From contig RCNQ01000216.1 in the NCBI GenBank assembly GCA_003731675.1, positions 1 through 6,635 of the forward strand: a stretch of DNA of 6,635 nt, given 5' to 3'. This document shows, in pieces, positions 1 through 6,492 of this stretch. The translations under genes were made by a program, and so were the position numbers. Below the pieces are notes generated by a model. The model was not told the DNA's origin. It searched no databases and worked only from the letters and a program-made list of their open reading frames with translations. This stretch comes from Bacteroidetes/Chlorobi group bacterium ChocPot_Mid (GTDB lineage: Bacteria; Bacteroidota; Ignavibacteria; Kapaibacteriales; UBA2268). Within the stretch, counting starts at the first letter, position 1. Each line of letters opens with the position of its first letter.

Positions 1-1
1 A

Positions 2-1264
2 GATGAAATAAGGAAATCGGGCTTTGCCATTTTAACAGAAGGATATGCTGACGTTCTTACGTTGCATCAGGCAGGATATCAAAATGCCATAGCTTCAAGC
101 GGTACATCTTTAACAAGGGAACAATTAAATTCACTGTTCAGATATTGCAAAACTATTTATCTTGTATTCGATGCTGACGAAGCAGGAATCAAAGCGACAG
201 AAAGAGGGTTAGAACTTGCTCTGGAACAAGGTTTCAATGTTTTGATAGTAGAACTTCCCTCAGGAGAAGACCCAGACAGTATAATAAGAAACCTTGGTGG
301 TAAGAATTTTCAGGTTTATATTGACCAGGCAGTTAACTTTCTGGACTATTTAATTAAAAAATACAGTAACAAAGACTTGCTGAAAAATCCTACTGAAAAA
401 GCAAAGTCAATGAGATACTTCCTTGAGCTTATTTGCAAAATTCCTGACAGATTGCAACATGATGAATATATAAAGAATATGGCTCAAATGATGAATCTTA
501 CGAGTCGTCAAATCGAACAAGTTTATAAAGAAAAAGCCATTCTGGAAAAAAACAAAACGAATCTTACTAACCAAAGTAAACCAACGTCAGGTAATTCTGG
601 TTTAATAAATAAAGAAACAATAAGAACTATTGCTGAAAATAAAGAAAGTAAAGAAGGGAAATTAATTAGTGACGCTGAAATTAAACGAGATATTAATGAA
701 ATTAAGTTTTACGATAAATTATTACCCGAAGAAGTTCTGCTACTTCAGTTACTACTTTTAGAAAAGGATTCACGGACGATAATAACAAATGTTTACAATC
801 TTACAGAAGAAAAATTTCATTCAGATTTAGGAAAATCAATTTTAAAGAATTTGTTGAGAATGTTGAAAGAATCCAGCGATATTGCAAAATCATATTTTGA
901 TGATGAATTATTGACACAAAGAGAGAAACAAGAAATAACAAATTTAATTTTCACTGAGGTAAAATTCAGTGAAAAATGGAAAGAATTTTCGAATAGAAAT
1001 ACTGAAGTGGATATGGAAAGAATGGTAAAAGATACGATTATTCGTCTTGAACTATTAAATATAGAAAACAGGTTAGCTGAATTGCAAGGTAAACTACTCG
1101 AAAACAAGCAAAAATGTGAGGAATTAGCTAAAAATCAAAAAGATGAAGTCTCTGATGCAGAAGAATTGTTAGAAAAGTTAAAACAAGAGCAACACGAACT
1201 TTTGAAGGAGCAAATGGAGATTTCTTCGAAGAGAAAGAAATTAAATCAATTGTTTATTAGATGA
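2..1264 (+). CDS. dnaG: DNA primase DnaG, C-terminal part (5' end outside window)
   Basis: DnaG makes the RNA primers for lagging-strand synthesis and docks on the replicative helicase DnaB. The frame is open from base 2 with no start codon, so the gene begins upstream; about 420 residues are visible. The fragment opens in the TOPRIM domain. ILTEGYADV carries the conserved Glu (residue 13 of the fragment), LVFDADEAG carries the DxD pair (57 and 59), and EDPDS carries the further metal-ligand Asp pair (90 and 92). The Glu-to-DxD distance of 44 matches E. coli E265-D309, so about 250 residues (zinc-binding domain and N-terminal RNA polymerase part) are missing. After a polar Asn/Lys/Ser-rich linker (about 180-226) comes the divergent helical C-terminal region expected to bind DnaB. 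The last 80 or so residues are Lys/Glu-rich and look like a coiled coil. The TTG at 62 is an internal codon, not the start. ybbR follows 58 bases downstream on the same strand and may be co-transcribed. Confidence 0.95.
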   Translation, partial: DEIRKSGFAILTEGYADVLTLHQAGYQNAIASSGTSLTREQLNSLFRYCKTIYLVFDADEAGIKATERGLELALEQGFNVLIVELPSGEDPDSIIRNLGGKNFQVYIDQAVNFLDYLIKKYSNKDLLKNPTEKAKSMRYFLELICKIPDRLQHDEYIKNMAQMMNLTSRQIEQVYKEKAILEKNKTNLTNQSKPTSGNSGLINKETIRTIAENKESKEGKLISDAEIKRDINEIKFYDKLLPEEVLLLQLLLLEKDSRTIITNVYNLTEEKFHSDLGKSILKNLLRMLKESSDIAKSYFDDELLTQREKQEITNLIFTEVKFSEKWKEFSNRNTEVDMERMVKDTIIRLELLNIENRLAELQGKLLENKQKCEELAKNQKDEVSDAEELLEKLKQEQHELLKEQMEISSKRKKLNQLFIR

Positions 1265-1322
1265 ATTTTCTTTATTTTTCTGGTTGCATTTTTACAAATG
1301 ATAAAAAAGACTGATAGGCGAG

Positions 1323-2294
1323 ATGAAATTATTTAGGTCAATCAACTTGAAAAGAATCAAAAGAGCTTTAAAATCAAGGTCTTTGATTGGCTCAATTCTT
1401 TTTGCAACTTCTCTTTGGGGGTACACAAGTCTGAATCACGAATATACCCCTTTTGTAAGAATCCCTTTAAGGGTTATTCTCCCTGATAATAAAGCAATAG
1501 AAAATCCTCTTCCAAAAAATATCTCTGTAAAAGTAAGAGGTTCAGGATGGCAGTTGTTTTATCTAATGTTTTTCAATTCCAATAAGGGGTGTACTGTTGA
1601 TTTAACTGACAGAGATATTTCGACTGATGAATTTATAATTTCCCGAACTGATTTTATGAAAGGCATTCAAAACATAGTTGATGCTGAACCTATTGATGTT
1701 GTCCCCGAAACAATGAAGTTAGTCATTGGACAACTTGTTACAAGAAAAGTACCGGTAAACCCAATAATTACAATTACGCCCCGTGATGGATTTGTTGCTA
1801 TGAATAAATTCAAAATTACTCCTGATAGTATTGAAATTACAGGAAACGAAACTACTGTAAAAAACATCAGATACTGGAATACAGAAAGAATTAATGTTGA
1901 AGGTGTTTACAAACCAACTACGGTAACTTTGGCTTTATCTGATACTTTAAGCACAATTATAAAAAAATCTTTAAACAACGTACATGTTACATTTGATGTT
2001 CAGCAGGAAGCAGATATTACGATTTACGATGTTCCTGTGAGAATCAGGGGAGGGATATTGCCTAAAAATCATATCATAAAACCTGACAAAATCAAAGTGC
2101 TGGTTACAGGAGGGGTAAAGCAAATAGCTGAAATATCGCAATACAACATTGAATCTTTTATTGATTATACTGAAATCATTAATGATACAAGTGGAATAAT
2201 TATACCAAAGGTAGAGATTAACAGGTCTTTCAATAAATTTTATACACTACCTAAATACCTTTATCATTATCGTGTGGTTAAGTCAGTAAATTAG
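1323..2294 (+). CDS. YbbR-like domain protein (CdaR family), membrane anchored
   Basis: This 323-residue protein has a basic N-terminus (several Lys/Arg in residues 2-19), one membrane segment at about 20-37 (LIGSILFATSLWGYTSL), and a long beta-rich part predicted to lie outside the cytoplasm. The segment VRGSGWQLFYL (about 71-81) resembles the 'VkGtGfxLL' stretch of YbbR proteins in Bacteroidota, and further repeats of the YbbR beta fold follow (for example VPVNPIITITPRDGF, then FKITPDSIEITG, and later HIIKPDKIKVLVTG). In Firmicutes the homologue CdaR binds and regulates the c-di-AMP cyclase CdaA; in the FCB group its role is not settled. No cyclase gene is visible here. The ATG at 1323 is preceded by TAGGCGAG, only a poor Shine-Dalgarno match placed too close. 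The stop lies 8 bases from the stop of the convergent gene at 2303. The family call rests on pattern recognition of a weakly conserved domain. Confidence 0.75.
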   Translation: MKLFRSINLKRIKRALKSRSLIGSILFATSLWGYTSLNHEYTPFVRIPLRVILPDNKAIENPLPKNISVKVRGSGWQLFYLMFFNSNKGCTVDLTDRDISTDEFIISRTDFMKGIQNIVDAEPIDVVPETMKLVIGQLVTRKVPVNPIITITPRDGFVAMNKFKITPDSIEITGNETTVKNIRYWNTERINVEGVYKPTTVTLALSDTLSTIIKKSLNNVHVTFDVQQEADITIYDVPVRIRGGILPKNHIIKPDKIKVLVTGGVKQIAEISQYNIESFIDYTEIINDTSGIIIPKVEINRSFNKFYTLPKYLYHYRVVKSVN

Positions 2295-2302
2295 CAGAAG
2301 TT

Positions 2303-2620
2303 TTAATTCATTTTATCAGAAAATTCGTCCCACCTTCTTTTGTAACTTCTCCAGATAGAATTGCCCATAAACCAGCCCATTAATCCGAAAAGGATAAATG
2401 TAGTAAGCAATCTGTTTAAAAAAATATTTGATGTAAAATAATCTTTTAAAGTAATTTCAGGATGATACACAAAATTAATAACTATAAGTGAAATTGTATA
2501 GCAAAGGTATAAGGTCATGCCATAAAGAAGAAAACCTGTACGAAAAACAAACTTATTTTTTCCTGTTTCACGCATTTTCTTCCATTTGTTCAATGCGGCT
2601 TTTTCTTTTTGAGTTAGCAT
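2303..2620 (-). CDS. small two-TM membrane protein of unknown function
   Basis: I do not recognise a family for this 105-residue protein. It starts with a basic, probably helical segment (KEKAALNKWKKMRETGKNK). A first hydrophobic helix follows at about 27-51 (FLLYGMTLYLCYTISLIVIN), then a short polar loop (HPEITLKDYFTSN). A second helix lies at about 67-90 and is rich in Phe/Leu/Gly with WFMGNSIW at its end. The tail (RSYKRRWDEFSDKMN) is basic. By the positive-inside rule both termini should be cytoplasmic. Its ATG lies 6 bases after the ispD stop, so it is almost certainly translated from the same message as manC and ispD and is the last gene of that operon. The composition and spacing support a real gene. 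No catalytic motif is visible, and a structural or regulatory membrane role is only a guess. Confidence 0.75.
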   Translation of the reverse strand: MLTQKEKAALNKWKKMRETGKNKFVFRTGFLLYGMTLYLCYTISLIVINFVYHPEITLKDYFTSNIFLNRLLTTFILFGLMGWFMGNSIWRSYKRRWDEFSDKMN

Positions 2621-2626
2621 AATATC

Positions 2627-3346
2627 TTACTCTAATTTCTTTAATTCATTATTTTTTAAAATGCTTTCGGCAAGTAACATATCAATTGAAGTAGTGATTT
2701 TAATATTTTCCTCTTCACCATCAATGACTTTAACTCTGACACCAATTCGTTCAGCAAGCGAAGCATCATCTGTGACAATCATTTTTCGCAGAACCATTTG
2801 ACGGTAGATTTCAATGAAAATATCAGTTTTGAATCCTTGTGGAGTTTGAATGTGTCTCAGAAATTGTCTCATCATAGTCGAGTTGACAAATCCCTTTGGG
2901 TCAATTAATTTGATTGTATCTTTTGGCTTAATGCCAGGGATAACTGCTCCGTATTTAAGGGCTGAATCAAAAATATCTTTATACAATTTCGTGCTTGCGA
3001 AAGGTCTCACAGCATCGTGAACAAGTATGATGTCTGAATTTTGAACGTGAGGATTGTCGATTGAGTTACAAATCGAATCCTGTCTTTCTTTTCCACCTTT
3101 GACAAGAGTAATTTTTTTTGTAATGCCGAATGACTTTATGTAATCTCTTAATAACTTTTTATATGAAGTGTCAACAGCAATAACAATGTGATTAATAAAA
3201 TCAATTTTATCGCAAACCATCAATGTACGAATGATAATAGGGATTCCTTCGAGATTAAGAAATTGTTTTGGCAAAGAATTTCCAAATCGTTTTCCCTGAC
3301 CTGCCGCAGGAATAATAACCGTACATTTGATTTCTTTTTGTTCCAT
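2627..3346 (-). CDS. ispD: 2-C-methyl-D-erythritol 4-phosphate cytidylyltransferase IspD
   Basis: IspD couples MEP to CTP, giving CDP-methylerythritol and pyrophosphate, the third step of the non-mevalonate isoprenoid pathway in the cytoplasm. The 239 residues match the usual family length. The N-terminal nucleotide-binding signature PAAGQGKRFGNSLPKQ (13-28) keeps Arg20 and Lys27 at the same numbers as E. coli IspD. Other family motifs are GGKERQDSI (84-92), VHDAVRPF (109-116), KPKDTIK (140-146), QTPQGF (167-172), TDDASL (192-197) and ENIKITTSID (213-222) with the conserved Lys216. No catalytic residue appears to be missing, and there is no fused IspF domain. The ATG at 3346 lies 5 bases after the manC stop, which fixes the start. 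It is the middle gene of the minus-strand operon and probably depends on the promoter upstream of manC. No Shine-Dalgarno is visible; translation coupling is likely. Confidence 0.96.
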   Translation of the reverse strand: MEQKEIKCTVIIPAAGQGKRFGNSLPKQFLNLEGIPIIIRTLMVCDKIDFINHIVIAVDTSYKKLLRDYIKSFGITKKITLVKGGKERQDSICNSIDNPHVQNSDIILVHDAVRPFASTKLYKDIFDSALKYGAVIPGIKPKDTIKLIDPKGFVNSTMMRQFLRHIQTPQGFKTDIFIEIYRQMVLRKMIVTDDASLAERIGVRVKVIDGEEENIKITTSIDMLLAESILKNNELKKLE

Positions 3347-3351
3347 AAAAA

Positions 3352-4455
3352 TTACAAATATGGCTTAATGTGTTTACGTTTCATAAAGTCAACTAAGTCC
3401 TTGACATCATCAGATTTATCCTTCCGACAAATAATTATTGCATTGTCTTCTTCGATTACAATCAAATCATCAACTCCGACAATTCCAATCACTTTATCTT
3501 TGGAACTTACAAAGCAATTATGAATGTTTAAGGGAATTACATTGCCTTCTATAAAATTATTTCGGGCATCCTTGATTTTAAGTTTAAAAAGCTCATCCCA
3601 GTTTCCTAAATCACTCCAAATGAAATTCGATTTTACTACGTAAATATTATCAGCTTTTTCCAAGATAGCATAATCAACAGAAACTGCTTGCAATTGTCTG
3701 TAAGTTTCTTCGAGAATTTGTTCATAATAACTTTTGCCAAGGTTTTTTTTAATTAGAGAAAATAATCTTGAATGGTCAGGCAGATACTTTTGGAAAGAAT
3801 CCCAAAAAGTATCTATTCTCCAGATAAAAATTCCACTGTTCCAGAGAAAATCGCCGGAATCTATGAATCTCTGAGCAGTTGCTTTGTCTGGTTTTTCTGC
3901 AAAAGTGGCTGACATCATTATACCCTGGTCTTTCAGGTGTTGATTTTTATCCTCATTTTCTTTTATTTGAATATAGCCGAAACCTGTTTCAGCTCTTGTG
4001 GGATTAATGCCTATTGTTACAATTGCATTGGTTTTATTAGCAAATGATATTGCTTTTTCGAGACTTTCAATATACTCACCTACATTGCCGATATAATGGT
4101 CTGAAGGCAATGCAACCATTACAGTGTTATCGTTCATTCGTTGCCCCAGAACAGTAGCGGCTAATGCAAGACAGGGAGCAGTGTTTTTTCCGAAAGGTTC
4201 AATTATAATATTTTCACTTGATAATTCAGGGAGCTGTTCACTTACAATTCCTGAAAGTTTATTGTTCGTAACGACATAGATATCTTCGGGGTCAAACAAT
4301 CGTAAAAGGCGGTAATATGTATTTTGTATCATCGTACCTGTACCAATGAAATGACAAAATTGCTTTGGCATAGCTTCAATACTTCGAGGCCAGAGTTTTT
4401 CTCCTGTACCTCCAGCCATTATTACAGCAATTTTCTTTATTTCAGATACATCCAT
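3352..4455 (-). CDS. manC: mannose-1-phosphate guanylyltransferase (GDP-mannose pyrophosphorylase)
   Basis: This enzyme converts mannose-1-phosphate and GTP to GDP-mannose, the donor for mannose- and fucose-type sugars in surface glycans. The 367 residues form a single nucleotidyltransferase domain with its short C-terminal beta extension; the cupin phosphomannose isomerase domain of ~480-residue bifunctional ManC/AlgA proteins is absent. Visible motifs are MAGGTGEKLWPRS...MPKQF (13-33), EPFGKNTAPC (86-95), LPSDHYI (116-122), NPTRAETGFGYI (151-162), FAEKPD (185-190), FLWNSGIFIW (203-212), VDYAILEKA (260-268) and WSDLGNW (280-286). One oddity: the signature position normally Arg (GxGxR) is Lys20, codon AAA at 4396-4398, and the 'SR' after WP is 'SI'. 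The remaining motifs are intact, so it is probably active. The ATG at 4455 places the signature at the usual distance from the N-terminus. It is the first gene of the manC-ispD-membrane protein operon. The symbol is by function; E. coli ManC is the longer bifunctional form. Confidence 0.93.
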   Translation of the reverse strand: MDVSEIKKIAVIMAGGTGEKLWPRSIEAMPKQFCHFIGTGTMIQNTYYRLLRLFDPEDIYVVTNNKLSGIVSEQLPELSSENIIIEPFGKNTAPCLALAATVLGQRMNDNTVMVALPSDHYIGNVGEYIESLEKAISFANKTNAIVTIGINPTRAETGFGYIQIKENEDKNQHLKDQGIMMSATFAEKPDKATAQRFIDSGDFLWNSGIFIWRIDTFWDSFQKYLPDHSRLFSLIKKNLGKSYYEQILEETYRQLQAVSVDYAILEKADNIYVVKSNFIWSDLGNWDELFKLKIKDARNNFIEGNVIPLNIHNCFVSSKDKVIGIVGVDDLIVIEEDNAIIICRKDKSDDVKDLVDFMKRKHIKPYL

Positions 4456-4488
4456 ATCAATTAACTCAATTATTTTAAATATAAATTA

Positions 4489-4519
4489 CAAATTTAATTT
4501 CATTATTGAAAATACGAAA
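4489..4519 (-). promoter_or_regulatory. candidate Bacteroidota-type promoter for the manC operon
   Basis: On the minus strand the sequence TAAATTTG (4496-4489) matches the TAnnTTTG -7 element of Bacteroidota sigma factors exactly. TTTC lies 19 bases upstream (4519-4516), one base off the TTTG -33 element. Transcription would begin near 4483 and leave a leader of about 27 bases before the manC ATG. The region is very AT-rich, so a chance match is possible, and the call also depends on the organism belonging to this group. Confidence 0.4.
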
Positions 4520-4660
4520 TGAAAAAATCTGACAAATTCGGCTTTCTGATTTCATGAAAACTAATTATGTTATTTTTTTAGTCAATTTACATTTAAAATA
4601 TAATATTTTTTTATTTATTACTTCAAATTAAAAATATGTTTAACTATTTATGAGAAAAAA

Positions 4661-5170
4661 ATGAAAAACTGGCCCCCTAAAGTAAGTATATTAATGGGAA
4701 GTGATTCAGACTTACCGGTGATGAAAAAAGCTTGTGAAGTATGTGATGAATTTGGAATAGGTTATGAAATGAGAGTAATTTCAGCTCATAGAAATCCATT
4801 GGAAATAATGGATTATGCTCAAAACGTACACAAAAGAGGTATAAAGGTTATAATTGCAGGTGCCGGTGGTGCCGCTCACTTACCGGGAGTTATAGCAGGG
4901 AATACTGCATTGCCTGTTATTGGAGTACCAGTAAGTTCAAAAATCAACGGATTGGATTCCTTGCTGTCAATTGTCCAAATGCCTCCGGGTGTACCTGTTG
5001 CTTGTGTTGCAATTGATGGTGCAAAGAATGCTGGTTTGTTAGCTATGCAAATCCTTGCAACTGGTGACGAAGCATTGCTAAACAAATATATTAACTACAA
5101 GAAAAAAATTGCTGAGGAATCTGCAGCGAAGAATAAAAACCCTGAATTTACAGAGCTTTACAAACCTTAA
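4661..5170 (+). CDS. purE: N5-carboxyaminoimidazole ribonucleotide mutase PurE (class I)
   Basis: PurE moves the carboxyl group of N5-CAIR to carbon 4 to give CAIR in de novo purine synthesis; class I enzymes work after PurK. The 169 residues match the usual length. Conserved motifs are MGSDSDLPVM (12-21), ISAHRNP (40-46) with the catalytic His43 (E. coli His45), IAGAGGAAHLPGVIAG (65-80), PVIGVPV (85-91) and LDSLLSIVQMPPGVPV (98-113), the last typical of class I. The C-terminal tail is Lys/Glu-rich. purK is not in the window, so the two genes are not adjacent downstream. The ATG at 4661 follows a run of A with no Shine-Dalgarno. The gene stands alone: a divergent operon lies upstream and a terminator directly downstream. 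I saw no clear promoter; a TATAAT at 4599-4604 has no convincing -35 partner, and TATGTTTA (4635-4642) is one base off TAnnTTTG but has no TTG at the right distance. Confidence 0.97.
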   Translation: MKNWPPKVSILMGSDSDLPVMKKACEVCDEFGIGYEMRVISAHRNPLEIMDYAQNVHKRGIKVIIAGAGGAAHLPGVIAGNTALPVIGVPVSSKINGLDSLLSIVQMPPGVPVACVAIDGAKNAGLLAMQILATGDEALLNKYINYKKKIAEESAAKNKNPEFTELYKP

Positions 5171-5197
5171 CTAATTTAATTGAGTATTTGTTACATT

Positions 5198-5238
5198 ATG
5201 GGTTATCTAAAAACTATTTATGGATAACCCATTTTTTT
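5198..5238 (+). terminator. rho-independent terminator after purE
   Basis: A perfect 10-bp inverted repeat, ATGGGTTATC (5198-5207) and GATAACCCAT (5223-5232), with a 15-base AT-rich loop, is followed by a run of T from 5232 to 5238. It begins 28 bases after the purE stop and faces the same way, so it should end the purE transcript and isolate it from the glycosyltransferase gene. Confidence 0.88.
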
Positions 5239-5284
5239 CGATTATGAGTAAATTTTTGAATTAAATAAAGTTATAAATAAGGTA

Positions 5285-5315
5285 ATTGCATATTATCGAA
5301 TATAGTTTAATTTTG
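5285..5315 (+). promoter_or_regulatory. candidate Bacteroidota-type promoter of the glycosyltransferase gene
   Basis: TAATTTTG (5308-5315) matches the TAnnTTTG -7 element exactly. ATTG (5285-5288), containing the TTG core of the -33 element, lies exactly 19 bases upstream. The purE terminator just before it means the downstream gene needs its own promoter. Only five bases (ACATT) separate the -7 element from the ATG at 5321, so transcription would start at or within a base or two of the start codon, implying a leaderless or nearly leaderless message. Confidence 0.5.
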
Positions 5316-5320
5316 ACATT

Positions 5321-6463
5321 ATGAGAATTGCATATTTATCAACGTTCTATCCGTTTAGGGGAGGCATTGCACAGTTCAATGCGTCGCTTTATCGTGAATT
5401 TGAAAAGAATCACGAGGTAAAAGCATTTACTTTTAAGCGTCAATATCCGGATATACTATTCCCCGGACAGAGCCAATTTGTTACCGAAAATGATAAACCC
5501 GATATTATAGAATCTGAAAGAGTTTTGGATACAATTAATCCATTCAGCTATTCTTCTTCAGCGAAAAGGATTGGAAAGTATAAGCCTGATTTGCTTTTAA
5601 TGAAGTTTTGGATGCCTTTTTTTGCTCCTTCGCTTGGATGGACTGCACGTACTTTGAAGAAAAAAGGGGTTAGAGTCATCAGTATTCTCGATAATGTAAT
5701 TCCTCATGAACGCAGACCAGGTGACATTGCTTTGATTAACTTTTATCTGAATCAGAACCACGGATTCATTGTTATGAGTGATGCTGTTAAAAATGATTTG
5801 CTGAAGTTAAAACCTGAGGCAGTTTATACTCAACACCCACATCCTCTTTATGACCACTTTGGGGTAAAGAAAGATAAGATTGAAGCAAGAAAAATGCTGA
5901 ATCTGCCTGAAAATAAAAAAATTCTGTTATTCTTTGGATTTATAAGAGGATATAAGGGTTTGGATTTACTTTTAGAATCTGTAAGTAAACTTCCTGAGGA
6001 TTACTTGCTTGTTATCGCGGGTGAAGTTTACGGTAAGTTTGATGAATATGATGAGCAAATAAAAAGACTTGGAATAAGCAATAAAGTCAGAAAATATGTA
6101 AGATATATTAATGATGACGAAGTGCCTTTGTTTTTTTCAGCGGCAGATGTTTGTGTCCAGCCATATAAATCGGCGACACAGAGTGGGATTGCAGGGATTT
6201 CGTATCATTTTGATTTGCCGATGATTGCTACAAATGTTGGTGGATTGAAAGAAATGATTGAACCTTATGGAACTGGTATTATTGTTGATAAGCCAGATGT
6301 TGATTTGCTGACAAATGCAATTCAGGAATATTTTATGGGAGAAAAGGCAGAAAAATTAAAAGAGAATATAAAAATATTTAAGGAAATTTGTTCGTGGAAG
6401 AATTTGGCTAGGGCGATTGAGGAATTGAAGGAACGAATAACAGAAAGACCTGTTAATGAATGA
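5321..6463 (+). CDS. family 4 glycosyltransferase (GT-B fold)
   Basis: This is a predicted retaining glycosyltransferase that moves a sugar from a nucleotide-sugar donor to a glycan, lipid or other acceptor at the cytoplasmic face of the membrane. The 380 residues show both GT-B halves. The N-terminal acceptor domain starts YLSTFYPFRGGIAQFN (5-20), with KFWMPFFAPSLG (95-106) and DNVIPHE (124-130). The linker region has VMSDAV (151-156) and HPHPLYDHFG (172-181). The C-terminal donor domain has FFGFIRGYKGLDLLL (204-218), VIAGEVYG (231-238), VQPYKSATQSGI (279-290) and IATNVGGLKE (302-311). The GT4 EX7E motif is degenerate in the ATQSG segment, apparently a subfamily trait. No transmembrane helix or signal peptide is seen. 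The ATG at 5321 puts the first beta strand (RIAYLSTFY) right at the N-terminus, as expected. Donor and acceptor cannot be told from sequence; GDP-mannose is possible given the guanylyltransferase nearby, but that gene is in a separate, divergent operon. Confidence 0.9.
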   Translation: MRIAYLSTFYPFRGGIAQFNASLYREFEKNHEVKAFTFKRQYPDILFPGQSQFVTENDKPDIIESERVLDTINPFSYSSSAKRIGKYKPDLLLMKFWMPFFAPSLGWTARTLKKKGVRVISILDNVIPHERRPGDIALINFYLNQNHGFIVMSDAVKNDLLKLKPEAVYTQHPHPLYDHFGVKKDKIEARKMLNLPENKKILLFFGFIRGYKGLDLLLESVSKLPEDYLLVIAGEVYGKFDEYDEQIKRLGISNKVRKYVRYINDDEVPLFFSAADVCVQPYKSATQSGIAGISYHFDLPMIATNVGGLKEMIEPYGTGIIVDKPDVDLLTNAIQEYFMGEKAEKLKENIKIFKEICSWKNLARAIEELKERITERPVNE

Positions 6464-6492
6464 CCGAATAAAAAATAGGATATTCAAAAACA

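Noticed and set aside
62..64. TTG as a start codon for the primase frame
   Set aside because: The frame is open and clearly homologous to DnaG upstream to base 2 (ILTEGYADV with the TOPRIM Glu), so TTG is an internal Leu codon.
817..1107. Antisense open frame inside dnaG
   Set aside because: It lies wholly inside a conserved gene, is rich in Ser/Phe as expected for the complement of Lys/Glu codons, and shows no family motif.
1667..1867. Antisense open frame inside the YbbR gene
   Set aside because: Short, fully overlapped and without recognisable features; a shadow of the real gene.
3188..3523. Plus-strand open frame across the ispD/manC junction
   Set aside because: It is the complement of two well-supported enzymes, has a low-complexity Ser/Ile/Lys composition and no promoter or ribosome binding site.
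3352..4455. Bifunctional ManC/AlgA with phosphomannose isomerase activity
   Set aside because: The protein ends at 367 residues, shortly after the WSDLGNW region, with no cupin isomerase domain.
4599..4604. TATAAT as a purE -10 box
   Set aside because: No TTGACA-like element lies at the right distance, and such hexamers are expected by chance in this AT-rich stretch.
4876..5085. Antisense open frame inside purE
   Set aside because: Completely overlaps the most conserved part of purE and has no motif of its own.
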